DNA of 64,000 bases from Pachyseris speciosa (GCA_016490735.1 JAEMWC010000551.1:435001-499000); one strand, 5' to 3'. Positions 11,270-23,180 are shown, counted from the first letter of the stretch. Notes: generated by a model not told the origin, from the letters alone. Made by a program: numbers and translations.

Positions 11270-13512
11270 GTGTACAGGGGCGCAAAGCATCAATGCCGAG
11301 CGTAATTCCCGCACACAGCACAACCTGTTGATTTCTGTTTTGTATTTCAAGTGATTACCGATATAATTCATTTTGTTACCTAAAATGCAGGTTTTATTTT
11401 ACTCACATGATTATCTTTAACACATATGGGAGCGAATTGGTAACAGGGACAAATCTTTTCCGTAAATCTTTTTCGTAAATTGCCCTGCAACTGCTGACGA
11501 TAACACCAGAACGTGCAGAAACGTGTCAAGTGAGGAGTGTACAGGGGCGCAAAGCATCAATGCCGAGCGTAATTCCCGCACACAGCAAAACCTGTTGATT
11601 TCTGTTTTGTGTTTCAAGTGATTACCTATATTTTTCATTTTGTTACCTAAAATGTAGGTTTACTCTTTAACACATGTGGGAGCGAATTGGTGACAGGGAC
11701 AAATCTTTTCCGTCTCATTCGTAAATTGCTTTGCAACTGCTGATGATAGCAGTAGAACGTGCAGAAACGTGTCTTTCAAAATAAAAAGTGTTCTTTAAAA
11801 CTTAGCCTAAGTGATGATTATGGCCGGTGCATGTCATTATTTATTCTTAATAACATACCTTATACAACACATCAGAAATCTTTTTTTATTAGAACAACCA
11901 GAATCTGGAACTTACTCACTGGCAAAATGGACTTAGCTAATGCTACTCTTACTAGTTTCAAATCTCTTCTCTATGACTACTACACTCGTGCTGTCAGAAT
12001 GATCTACAATCCGGACAATCCTCGAACGTTTAAAATTAAACCATCTGTTTGAAATGCAACTCCATTAGATTTGTAGACGTACCAATAATGGTCTGTCTGT
12101 CTGTCTGTCTGTCTATATATATTTTATTTCTGGGCCCGCAGTAATTGGCCCGCAGTAATTGGCTACTCAGCTGTTGCGATGTCCCTGCCCAACGTATTGA
12201 TTGTAAGGGTTTTTTTTGTATCAAAATGGCAAAGCTAGTAAAATAAAAAATAAAATAGGAAATAAACGCTCGTGAACTTAATTAAGTATTCGAAACTAAC
12301 GCGACTTAAAGTAACGCGAATTGAAGGAAAAATTACTTTCAATATAGGAAATTAAAGCGAAAGAGATGCTAAAATTTCAAAATAAGGGAAATTAACTCGA
12401 CTTAAAGTAACAGTAACAGTAACAGAATTTTTGAGACAACGAGAACAAATTTATTTTAACACTAAGCGTAAAAACCCGCAATGCAAACAATCAGGCCCGG
12501 CCATGGGGGATAGTGGGATACCAATATACCCAGTTTTTTCCCCATAAAATACTAATATTCCTTAAAATTGTAAAACGTGTGATACTTAATATCTAAAATT
12601 ATCTTGAAGGATTTAATTCATGTCTGTATACCGAATACCTAAAATTCAGGAAGAACCAGATACTTTATACCCGAATTGTAACATAAAAATACCTTATACC
12701 TGAATTAAAATGGTTCAAGATACCATATACCCAAAACCCCTGGCCGGGCCTGAACAATGTTCATGGAATTGTCCCTAAGCGTAAGGATTAAGCAAAGTAA
12801 TCTGGCCAGTTCGAGCGCTTCTTTACAGTCTCCTTGATGCCGGCGGATCTCCAACTTGAGTGCTTTTTTTTTGTTTTGTTTTGTTTTTTTTTAAAAACGA
12901 TTAAACTTTGTCGGAAAGATTGATCTGAAATACAGTGCACGAAGAAAAAGCTAGTTGTAAAGAATGCCTTTAGAGTGTATCGAGAATTTGAGGCGAAAAT
13001 AATGGAAATTAAGGTCACGCAAATTAACGCATCATAAAGCTAACAAACATTAACGCGATTTATATTAACGCGAATTTTACAAATTCGTGTTAATTTCATG
13101 AAGCGTTAATTTCCTGTAATAGGGAATATGTATCTTGTTGCAAACACTTAAGGTGACTGAGTTACCTTTCACTTTCCACAGGGAGGATTGGCCTGTCACA
13201 GGATCTTCAAATAACATTGAACCATTACCAGAACTAGGGGTATGTGTATTTTAGACCTTTACTGGGTACTCCCAGTGCCACTCGCTGTTTACACACTCGA
13301 CAGCACGTGCTTCAATGCCCTTCCTCAGTAGCTAACAATCCTGGCTGCTAAACATTTAACTTTCCCCACATCATCAAGTGAACCAGATTCTCCGGTACAT
13401 AAACTGAAATTTGATTAGCAACACATCTAACGAAAGTCATAACTGGTCTTATGATTTAAGGAACCTTTGTGATCGACATTTGTTAGGACTTAAAAGCAGA
13501 AAAAACTCTCTT
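11270..13512 (+). repeat. Tandem 3.2-kb unit, copy 4, left part
   Basis: The first 1.2 kb is near-identical to copies 2 and 3, except that the tetranucleotide tract is two units shorter ((GTCT)6 at 12091-12114). From about 12520 it diverges with substitutions and small indels. It stops at 13512, where a DNA transposon is inserted, and resumes at 18422. Confidence 0.93.
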
Positions 13513-13898
13513 CACCCATTCCACAAAAAGTGGGGCCAAACCTAATTTTGATGTCCTTCGCATGTAGCGGCTGTTTTAACAGCTAAAACTGGGAATTTTT
13601 AGTTCCCCGTAAGAGTAGACATGATGGGTTTGTAACTCAAAATGCAAAGATGTACGTATCCTTTACCATTTTTCCTCAATAACACCTCAAATAGCCCTCA
13701 GTTCCTCTTTTTTCTATGTCCACAAGGCAACCATTGTCGAAACAAACCGCTTAAAAGTATTGAAATAATTCCTCAGTAAGAATGCTATGCTGCGAAATTA
13801 CTAAGAAGTACCAGTACTTGTTACTGAGAACAATATTTTGGTCTGCATTGCAATTATTAGTTTGCATTTTTTTTTTCATTCATGTCCTCAGATTTTTT

Positions 13899-14614
13899 GT
13901 AACTTCCGTTACCAAAATGAAGTAGACAGTGTACCCGCTTGAGAAACTCCCGTAAAAGCTCTCTCCGGTGTCAATTACTTCTCCTTCTATTACCGTTTGC
14001 ATCTTAAATTCACTGGCTTTCATACTTACCAATGGCAACCAGTAACTTGGAATCAAGTAAGACCAAGAAGCACCGTATGGTTAAGAATGTAACTTCCGTT
14101 ACCACTGTTTTGCAAATAGAATTATTGAATGGGTACATAATACTCTATGCAAGAACAAAGGTATCTATCCTCTATATATCTACAAAGTAATACATCTTGG
14201 ATTGTGTTTTGGAACTGAGAGGGAGGACAAAACACCTAAAGTTGTAACATCCGTTACCGTAACATCCGTTACCATCATTATCGTAACTACCTGAAGTACA
14301 CGTGCTTTGGTTCGGGCGACCCCTGCAACACGAGCCGGCTGATGAAAGTTCGCGCGAAAATGAAATATGACCGGTGTTATTGCCAAATCCTTTGTTTCGC
14401 AATATCTCCGTGACTGCGTATTTTTCAAATTTGCCGAGACTGAAGCTTTTCGCCGCATTATTCTCGTTTTAATTTCCAAGAGTTTCTGGAAAACAACACA
14501 AAGTAAAGGTAAGGAATTGCAATTTGTTGTGTAAAGAAAGAATCGTTTCAATTTGCATCTTCTGTTGGTTTAGAGCATTATCTTTGTGAACAAAGAAAAT
14601 GTAACGGAAGTTAC
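13899..14614. repeat. Left subterminal cluster of GTAACTTCCGTTAC motifs
   Basis: Five copies occur: 13899-13912 and 14089-14102 exact, 14244-14257 and 14259-14272 with TTCC changed to ATCC, and 14601-14614 in the opposite orientation. The motif is an inverted pair GTAAC/GTTAC around TTCC. Such subterminal clusters are typical transposase-binding sites. Confidence 0.85.
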
Positions 14615-14844
14615 AGAAATTGTATGACATAACGTTTTGACATAACGTTTTGGGGGTTCGAAAATTAAATCGTCGTTGTTCATAGCCAGTGTTTTTAACA
14701 GGAATGTTGTATTACAAAGAGAGTTTTTTTTATTGTAAGCCTGTAAAGTTCGAAAAAAATATCGAGTGCTTCTGTAAGTTAAATTGTTTGTATGGATTAG
14801 CTATTTCATTGGAATTGCGTGACGCGACTGGACTCACTCCACAG

Positions 14845-17434
14845 ATGCCCAGAAAAAGTCGTGCAGAAATTCAAAAGGCCTACCGTGAAATGCAAAAACA
14901 GAAGCAAGGGGAAGAGACATACAAAGAAAGAGAAAGGGTAAGGAAAAGAGACGCTTATGTACCAGTATCGAAGTTAGATGAGGGGGCCCTGAAGAAAAGA
15001 CGACTGGAAACACAAGCTCGAGTCCAAAAGTATCGGAATGAACGGAAACAGAAACAGATTGCCACCGAAAATGCACAACAAGCTTCAATGCGTCAAGAGC
15101 GTAAAACCAGAAGTACACGTAAATCAGCAGGAAATGCCTCACCTGGTTTGGTTGTGAAGCTAAACTTCAGTGAGGCCAAAAAAAATAGTGCCACTCGTAA
15201 ACGAGTTAGCATGGCGGTATCTAAGGCACACCGAAAGATTGCCAAGCTGCAAGGCCAGAATAAAAAACTGCAAACAAAAGCATGGAAATTGCAAAAGAGG
15301 ATTCAGCGTTCGTCAAAGAAAAAGAAATCAGAAAGCCAAGCCAGCAAACCAAGTGCTAACACACCTAGGAGCAAGTCAACAGCTGAACTGCGAGAGGCAG
15401 GACTAAGCCCAAGATTTGTGCCACCTGTCATCAGAAAGAAGCTGGTATTTGCAAATGCCCTTATACAGGAGGTGACGGAAAGCACGTCTAAGGACAAGCC
15501 CAAGAAAAAGATTGCCCTACAGATCTTGGCTGGATCTAAAATAATGAAAAGATACCGCCTAGTAAGAGAGCTGAATAGGAAAACTGGCCACTCACGGAGA
15601 TCCTTGCAAAAATTGCATTTCAAGGCTGTTGAGGGAAAGACAACGCTCATTCGGAAACAACTAACAGAAAAAGTAATTGGCTTTCTCTCAAGAGATGACA
15701 ACTCTCGTATGATGCCGGGGAAGGCAGACTATAAGACCCACGAAGGTGTTAAGTTCCAGAAACGGTATTTAAATGACTACCTTGACAACCTTTATGCAAA
15801 ATTCAAAGCAGCGAATCCAGAATTGAAGATCTCACGATCCCATTTCTGCAAGCTACGCCCTACTTACATTCTAACAACATCCTTCACATCCCGTAATACC
15901 TGCTTATGTCAGCGCCACCAAAACATGGCTCTGAAACTCCGGGGTTTGAAGGCAATGGGGATAAAGTTAAGCACAAGTCCTGACGCATTTATGAAGACCA
16001 ACGACTCAAGTGACGGCATTGACGAGCTACTGAGTCAGTGTGAGCAGAAAGTCAAGTACAGTTAGTGGAAGCGTGTTGATGTGGAAGGGAAGATGAAAAT
16101 GAAAATTGTTCAAATGGAAGTCGAAAAAGCAGAGTTTTCCCGGATCTTCAAATCAGAAGTTGAGGAATTTAAGGCGCACGCCGAGCGAGTTAAAGTTCAG
16201 TATGGTCAGTTGAGGGCTCTGAAGTCCGACCTACCCCAAGGCCACATGATCGTCCAAATGGACTTTGCCGAGAATTATTCCTGTCAGTCTGTCGAAGAAG
16301 TGCAGTCCGCATACTGGAACAACACCATGGTGACACTCCATCCGGCCGTCGCCTACTACCGTGATCCTGATAAGGGCTCCTTAATCCACCAGAGCACAGT
16401 GTTTATCTCCGACGAGCTGGCTCACAATTCTGGCACCGTGTATGCGATATTGCGAAAGCTGGTCCCGGAACTGAAGACGGTGTACCCAAATGTAGGCTAT
16501 ATACACTACTTCACCGACAGCCCAACGTCCCAATACAGGAACAAGACCACCTTCCACTTGCTTTCACAGCACAAGAAGGAGTTTGGGATTCCAGCATCCT
16601 GGCACTACTTCGAGGCGGGGCATGGAAAGGGGCCATGTGATGGCGTTGGCGGGACAACGAAACGCATTGCAGACGAAGCCGTCAAGCAACAAAAGGCCAC
16701 CATACAAGACGCAGATTATTTCTTTCTTTGGGCTCTGGCACAAACGACAAACACTTCCATCAAATACCTGTTTGTTTCAAAGGAAGAGTGCTCTTATGCT
16801 CAAGAAGCCATTGACGCTTTTGGAAATCTCCAGCCAGTACCAGGTACCATGAAGATACATGCAGTTTTACCAGTTAATGGTTTGCAGAGTTACGTAGCTG
16901 TGCGAAACACATCGTGTTTTTGTGCTAACTGCTTTGTTGATGGAGCATTTCTGTTCGATTCACCGTGTGGATGGAAAAAGTACAGGACAAAGTCTGTCAG
17001 CATCGAAGGTAATATAATTCCCTTCACCTAGTTTGTTATCGCACTAATCTGGTTAGTTATATTCCAAATGTAAATACTTAAGAAGTGATTTTTAATTTTC
17101 AGATGCGCATGTCAATGACGAATCCATTAAAGCACAAAGTGGTGACTGGGTTGCTGCCGTTTATGAAAATGAGTGGTACATTGGAAAAGTGATGGCGGTT
17201 GACAACGATGAACGCGATGCCCAAGTTTCTTTTTTGAAAAAGACAACTACCCGACCAGTCAGTTTCAAGTGGCCTTCCCCTCCAGATGAAATATGGGTGA
17301 AATTCGACAGTATTCTCTGTGTAATTGAAGAGCCATCCTCACGTGGAAGGTCAAATCGGCACTTCCAGTTTAATAACCAAACGATCGAAATGATTAATAG
17401 TCTTTTGAATGGCTGGCTATCAGCTAATCATTAG
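14845..17434 (+). pseudogene. DDE-type transposase gene with one in-frame stop
   Basis: The gene reads from ATG 14845 to TAG 17434 with an intron at 17009-17102 (GT...AG). The exons join in phase and span 832 codons, with one TAG at 16063-16065 (codon 407). The N-terminal third is very basic (MPRKSRAEIQKAYREMQK onward, Lys/Arg-rich), probably DNA-binding. The second half carries acidic residues in the order expected for a DDE core: QMDFAENY, then YFTDSPTSQYRNK, then YFEAGHGKGPCDGVGGT. This HGKGPCDG-GG block is shared by a widespread group of transposase-like invertebrate proteins. The last exon has a Tudor/SH3-like segment (GDWVAAVYENEWYIGKV). The single stop suggests a recently dead copy. 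The chosen start lies just after a CAG; an upstream in-frame extension from 14689 is less convincing. Confidence 0.75.
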
Positions 17435-17437
17435 CCT

Positions 17438-17562
17438 GTAACTTCCGTTACTCTTTGCCAACGCAACCAGTGAGGTAGTTGTTTTGCATTTCCTTTTAGA
17501 GTTATATTCATAAGTATTTGTTACTGTGAGTTCCACAGAGAGGAACAGAAAGCAAAAATCAG

Positions 17563-17636
<74 letters not shown>

Positions 17637-17871
17637 CATACAAACATAAAATATTTTCTTACAGCTTGTTAAAAACTGGTATTTTATAGGAAAGTATAGG
17701 TATGACATTAGTACTCTGAATAATTTTACCGACAAGCAAGTTAACAGTTAACTATTTTTGTTTAAAGTCTTAACCTGTCTTAATTACAGCTGAGAAACGA
17801 CCTTTGGATTAAAATAATTTGCTTTGTTTTGATTTGTAACTTCCGTTACTTTTTTTTGTAACTTCCGTTAC
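17438..17871. repeat. Right subterminal cluster of GTAACTTCCGTTAC motifs
   Basis: Three exact copies at 17438-17451, 17836-17849 and 17858-17871. The first begins three bases after the transposase stop codon. Confidence 0.85.
17565..17631. repeat. (TA)n microsatellite
   Basis: Uninterrupted TA dinucleotides inside the Sola-like element, between the transposase gene and the right terminus. Confidence 0.97.
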
Positions 17872-18421
17872 CATATTTGAAACGCAAATTACAAGAAACA
17901 GGTAACTTAAGGACTCAACCAGTGTATTAACAACCAAATGACTTGACCTAAGCTTTACGGTGAGCATACAGCTGTGCTTTGTTCATGTCCTGAACAACGA
18001 TAACAGGAAATCAAAGTTGTAGTAGTTAAAATAATAAATTATTTGCGAATAACTTTCACCATTTAAATAATATATTTTTCTTCTTTATCATAGCTCACCA
18101 TATCACCAATGCATATTTACGTTACGCTGTTTCATATAATACGCAAATAAGGTGATAAATGTTAATAACTTAACTTTCCAGATCAAATAAGGGCCGATTT
18201 AATTTTGTTGATCTTCTTATTTTTAGCTTTTTAATGAAACTGAAGTGGACTTAATAAAATTGTCATAATTTTGAAAATATGTGACATTTGGTGCCAATTT
18301 TTTAGATATTTGTTCCTTGATGGCTGCGCTATTATATGGATAAAACGCCGAGATTTTATTATGAAGTCAATTTCAGCCGATTTCTTAAGTCCTGTTGGCC
18401 CCGCTTTTTGTGGAATGGGTG

Positions 18422-19347
18422 TCTTGTCATTTTGCTCTCGTGAAGATGAGTCGCCAAATTCGGAGGGAGGGGAAACGGGTGCAGAGAACCTGAGCGAGGG
18501 TACGATTAGGCACAAACGAGGCATATCTAACTCTAATACGTTGTGTGCAGGAAGAGAAATGTTTAAAAAGCATAACCAGACAAAGCATGTCATTTGACTG
18601 AAGTAAAAAGGCGGTTAAGCCACAATACAGGAAATTAAAATTCCAACCTAAGACAACCCACCCCAAAATTATCCACCATGCCATTCGCAGTTCTATATTA
18701 CTCATGTTTTCAAGCAATCTTTCATATCACTTGATTTTCACGTAAAGCTTATTATACTTTTTGTCCGCAGGCGGTAGGTGGTGAAATACGTGACATGGCA
18801 AATCCTTCAACTGCCGGGCAACGTATACAACAGGCCATAAGAGGTGTGCAGGAGCTAACTGTAGCTGGAATGTCTACAAGCCAAGTACACGAGCCACTCT
18901 ACTGCCAGCCATCAGATGTGCTGACAGGACGAGTTGTCGGGCAAAGGTCTTATACAGCGGGGCTGCGTCAAGTAGGCGTAGAGGCCGCACGTCTGGAAAT
19001 TGATGCCGGAAGTTATCCCATTCAGGAAACACACCATGCTTGACCAGTTGAGCACCGTTGTAACCGCAGCGTCTTCCAACAGCACCTTATAAACAGGCAA
19101 GTATGATGATATGATAGTCATGAGTCACTGCCGTGGTCGGAGCCTTGTTTTAAAAGAAAAAAAGAAAAGAAAATCAAATTCATAATCAATGTATCAATTT
19201 CAACTCCGTCGTCGACACCATTCAGATATATGTGCATGCGGAACTTGTATCCATATAGATCGATGTGAATATCAGGACTCCAGAATTCGGTCAATGTTAA
19301 CACAAAAAGTCCTTCTTAGGACTACACTCACCCGGGTGATCGCGCTT
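18422..19347 (+). repeat. Tandem 3.2-kb unit, copy 4, right part
   Basis: Continuation of copy 4 on the far side of the transposon. It begins with the duplicated target TCTT (18422-18425) and ends near CGCGCTT, where the unit homology stops and unique sequence leading to the TRAF MATH exon begins. Confidence 0.9.
18771..19096 (+). pseudogene. TRAF coiled-coil exon relic (unit 4)
   Basis: Copy nearest to the MATH exon. It has lost 21 bases relative to the others (between GGTGTGCA and GGAGCTAAC) and carries a TGA (GGA to TGA) in the frame that is open in units 1-3. The acceptor CAG (18768-18770) and the GC-type donor (19097) are preserved. Confidence 0.5.
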
Positions 19348-19561
19348 CACTTAGTTATTAACTTTTGTCATTCACTAGTTTGTTGGGTATGATATGCTCT
19401 TGTTAGTTCAGTATTGTAATTATATATTACCCACGTGAAACAAGGGTTCAATAAATTATTAATTAATATTAGATTGTTAGGTTAAAACAGAACCTGGAGC
19501 CTGAAGCCTTTTAAAAGTCACATGGTTTCGTTAGGTGAATAATACTCGCTTTCGTTTTCAG

Positions 19562-20063
19562 GTCAATACCAACAGAGCCACCATTGACTGAGGGGCGTGT
19601 CTGTAATGGAACCTACATTTGGCGTATCTCAGGCTTCCCTCAGCTCCTCCAGGACGCTATCGATGGCAAGATGACATATATTGAGAGTCCTGCCATTTAC
19701 ACCAAGCTGTATGGATACAAGTTCTGTATGCGCATCTACCCGAATGGCGTCAACGAAGGAGTTGGTAGATGCTTGGCGTTGTATGTCCGCATGATGCAGG
19801 GAGAGGATGATGACGACCTTGAATGGCCCTTCACCGGAAGAATCTCACTCTCCATTTTGGACGTGGGCGGCGCTGAATTCCGTGACCACATCAGTGACAC
19901 CTTTCTGGCAAAGCCGAATCTGCGGTCTTTCCAGCGACCGACAGCGGCTAACACCCTAAACCTGTACGGCTATCAAGAGTTTGCCCTCATTCAGCCGGTC
20001 TGCAGTCCACAGTATTTAAAGGATGATACAATTAAGGTTAAAATCGAGATCAGTAAGCGTTAA
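19562..20063 (+). CDS. TRAF-type MATH domain, terminal exon
   Basis: The exon opens after a TTTTCAG acceptor (AG at 19560-19561) and runs to TAA at 20061-20063, giving about 166 residues. It encodes a full MATH/TRAF-C fold: CNGTYIWRISGFPQLL at the start, KLYGYKFCMRIYPNG in the middle, LEWPFTGRISLSILD, then FRDHISDTF and NLYGYQEFALI near the end. This domain binds receptor tails or adaptors and forms trimers in TRAF signalling proteins. RING and zinc-finger exons are not in the window. Upstream lie four tandem units carrying relics of the neighbouring coiled-coil exon, so the locus has been rearranged. An AATAAA follows at 20098-20103. Whether a complete transcript exists cannot be judged here. 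Confidence 0.85.
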
Positions 20064-20097
20064 CTCTTTTACTCCTTTCGAGTTCCCCCATTAAGAT

Positions 20098-20103
20098 AAT
20101 AAA
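20098..20103 (+). other. Candidate polyadenylation signal
   Basis: AATAAA 35 bases after the TRAF stop codon. Confidence 0.5.
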
Positions 20104-21365
20104 AAATGTGTGTTTCAATCTCTTTTGCGAACAATGATGAACAAAGAACAGCATATCCAAAAACAAGTCAAATGCGCCATTTGAATATTGAGACTTCTTT
20201 GTATGATCCATTGAAAGTTGTAAGTGCTAAGGGTTAATTAATCGCATGCGTCTATGTTAGTTAGTGGATTCTAACTATATTGAGCACTATTCCGACGAGT
20301 ACTGCTTATCACAAACTAAATCGCAAGGTTTTCGCTTCACTGCATCCTTTTAGTGAAGAAATTAACTTTTTGTTGGCTTTAAGAGTTACATTTTTCTAAA
20401 TCTGCCACTAGATCTGTACCTTGAGGATGTACCAGAAGCTGCGAAAAACCGTTTTCAAATCTTGGCCATACCATTAAGGTGGCTAGTACCGGTTTTACTC
20501 GTGTGGAGAGTCTGGCCACTAGCGCGCGCGACACACTTTATACGCTCGAGATTTGAAGAACGGGAAAAATAAAAACAAATATGGGGGCCCGAGGCTTCCT
20601 TACGGCCTCGTTTTGCCTTTGTGTTCTTTTCTCTCAAAGTTTACGTCGTGAAAAAGCTGAAAAGTGGTACCAGTCACCTTAACTTTGGGATTATTCTGAG
20701 CTGTCAGTAAGCATTTTCCGAGTATTTTTTCAGGCGTGCTGCCTGTCGATAAAGATGGAAGAAAATCACTGCCATAAGCACGCAAAATCTGAACTAAAAT
20801 TACACATTTACAGTCTTTGCTTGAATCCAATTTCCTAACCTTGCGCCCGGACCCACGCCCGCAACACAGCGGAAGCGAAAATGTGCGAACCTAACATTCA
20901 GTACAACACTCGTCTGTGTTAAAGTTACTCAGTATAATTTTATACGCTTTTTCGAACAAAATACGTTTTACTGGACGATATAACGTTTTTGCTCCAAGGT
21001 TTAAAGGAGTCCGCCAAATTAAAGGAATCCCCAAAATTAGCGAAACTCCTCAAGTAAGCTGTATGTTAGTCAAACACTTGTCAAATATTTTTTAAGCTAT
21101 GCCTTAAGTAAGCTGTTTTGAAATAAGTTGGTTTTGACAGCCGAGTTAATGGTTTGCCTCATCACGGTTTGTTTGTCTCACTTTGGATCATTTCTAATCA
21201 CAATGACTGACACCTTTGAAAGTTGGTTTGGAATGGGGTTTATAAAGCGAAGAAAACGATACAACGCGAAAAACAGACAGAGAGAAAAACAGACCAGACC
21301 AACAACAGCCAGAACTTAGACTTCCGATATCATACGTTGGGTGTAAAAATGTCAATGAAGTAGCA
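20104..21365. other. Region with no recognised feature
   Basis: No conserved reading frame or terminal repeat was seen between the TRAF exon and the polypyrimidine repeat. Confidence 0.5.
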
Positions 21366-22895
21366 GCAAAGGTTCTCTTCTCTTTTCTCCTCTTTTGTCT
21401 GTCGTCTCCTTCCTTCCCTTTTCTTTTCGTCTGCCCCCTTCCCTTCCCTTCCGTCCTCTTTTCTTGTCTTGTTCTCTTTCTTCTCTTCCTTTTTCTTTTA
21501 CTCTCTTCTCATCCCTTCCCTTCCGTTTTCTTTTCTTGTCTTGTTCTCGTTCTTCTCTTCCTTTTTCTTTTACTCTCTTCCCTTCCCTTCCCTTCTCATT
21601 TGTTCTCATGTTCTCTTTCTTCACTTCCTTTTCCTTTTACTCTCCTCCCTTCCCTTCTCTTTTCTTGTCTTGTTCTCTTTCTTCTCTTCCTTTTCCTTTT
21701 ACTCTCTTCTCATCCCTTTCCTTCCCTTCCGTTCTCTTTTCTTGCCTTGTTCTCTTTCTTCTCTTCTTTTTGTTTTACTCTCCTCTCATCCCTTCTCTTC
21801 CCTTCCGTTCTCTTTTCTTGCCTTGTTCTCTTTCTTCTCTTCTTTTTCTTTTACTCTCTTCTCATCCCTTCTCTTCCCTTCCATTCTCTTTTCTTCCCTT
21901 GTTCTCTTTCTTCTCTTCTTTTTCTTTTACTCTCTTCTCGTCCCTTCCGTTCTCTTTTCTTCCCTTGTTCTCTTTCTTCTCTTCTTTTTCTTTTACTCTC
22001 TTCTCTTCCCTTCCGTTCTCTTTTCTTCCCTTGTTCTCTTTCTTCTCTTCTTTTTCTTTTACTCTCTTCTCGTCCCTTCCGCTCTCTTTTCTTCCCTTGT
22101 TCTCTTTCTTCTCTTCTTTTTCTTTTACTCTCTTCTCTTCCCTTCCGCTCTCTTTTCTTCCCTTGTTCCCTTTCTTCTCTTCCTTTTTCTTTTACTCTCT
22201 TCTCGTCCCTTCCGTTCTCTTTTCTTCCCTTGTTCTCTTTCTTCTCTTCTTTTTCTTTTACTCTCTTCTCATCTCTTCCCTTCCCTTCTCTTTTCTTCCC
22301 TTGTTCTCTTTCTTCTCTTCTTTTTCTTTTACTCTCTTCTCATCCCTTCTCTTCCCTTCCGTTCTCTTTTCTTCCCTTGTTCTCTTTCTTCTCTTCTTTT
22401 TCTTTTACTCTCTTCTCATCTCTTCCCTTCCGTTCTCTTTTCTTGCCTTGTTCTCTTTCTTCTCTTCCTTTTTCTTTTACTCTCTTCTCATCCCTTCCCT
22501 TCTCATTTGTTGTCTTGTTCTCTTTCTTCTCTTCCTTTTCCTTTTACTCTCTTCCCTTCCCTTCTCATTTGTTGTCTTGTTCTCTTTCTTCTCTTCCTTT
22601 TTCTTTTACTCTCTTCTCATCCCTTCCCTTCTCATTTGTTGTCTTGTTGTCTTTCTTCTCTTCCTTTTCCTTTTACTCTCTTCCCTCCCCTTCCCTTCTC
22701 TTTTCTTGTCCTGTTCTCTTTCTTCTCTTCCTTTTTCTTTTACTCTCTTCCCTTCCCTTCCCTTCTCTTTTCTTGTCTTGTTCTCTTTCTTCTCTTCCTT
22801 TTCCTTTTACTCTCTTCTCATCCCCTCCCTTCCGTTCTCTTTTCTTGTCTTGTTCTCTTTCTTCTCTTCTGTTCTCTTCTTTTCTCTCGTGAAAC
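21366..22895 (+). repeat. 1.5-kb polypyrimidine minisatellite
   Basis: The plus strand is almost purely C and T. Repeats of about 66 bp, with longer variants, share TTCTCTTTCTTCTCTTC, TTTTACTCTCTTCTC and TTCCGTTCTCTTTTCTT blocks. Because 66 is divisible by three and stop codons need purines, all three plus frames stay open for over 400 codons. The open frames are a composition effect. Long mirror-like pyrimidine tracts can form triplex (H-) DNA. Confidence 0.95.
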
Positions 22896-23180
22896 TCGTG
22901 TTTCGCAGGAACAAACTCTTGACGTTGGAGTAAAGATTTTGGCCGTAATCCCCATTAACCCGAGCTACAAGTGCCTTTCCTATAGGAGTTAGGGTTTTTT
23001 ATCTCTCATTCGCGAAAAACCTTTAAAACTAAAAGAGACCAACTAGCTGCACTTTTCTTTTAGTAAATTTTCGGTCATAATTAGTCTGGAGCACTAATCG
23101 TCTCCCGATAAGGAGTTGCCATGGAAACATCTGCGGTTTTGTGACACTAGCTAGCCGTACTGTGGGCTCATACTAAAGTA
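22896..23180. other. Spacer, nothing recognised
   Basis: No feature beyond ordinary AT-rich sequence. Confidence 0.4.

Larger units (their letters stand above)
13513..18421 (+). mobile_element. Sola-like DNA transposon, 4909 bp, with 4-bp TSD
   Basis: Terminal inverted repeats of 27 bp with one mismatch lie at 13513-13539 (starting CACCCATTCCACAAAAAG) and 18395-18421. TCTT flanks both ends (13509-13512 and 18422-18425). The other three tandem units show the uninterrupted site ACTCTCTTGTC, so boundaries and target duplication are exact. Inside are a spliced transposase-like gene and eight copies of a palindromic 14-mer. The 4-bp duplication and transposase motifs suggest the Sola superfamily; this is tentative, since only the boundary and motifs can be read. 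Confidence 0.9.

Noticed and set aside
1630..13512. The tandem array as a pure assembly error
   Set aside because: Units differ in tetranucleotide number, in single bases and in regional divergence, and one holds a transposon. A collapsed or inflated copy number still cannot be excluded.
14689..14844. Transposase starting at ATG 14689
   Set aside because: The extra residues are Phe/Tyr/Cys-rich and unlike the basic start that follows. ATG 14845 comes just after a CAG and gives the typical beginning MPRKSR.
21395..22992. Three overlapping open frames of 430-512 codons on the plus strand
   Set aside because: The sequence is a polypyrimidine repeat, so stop codons, which all contain purines, are excluded by composition. 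The peptides are Ser/Leu/Phe repeats in every frame.
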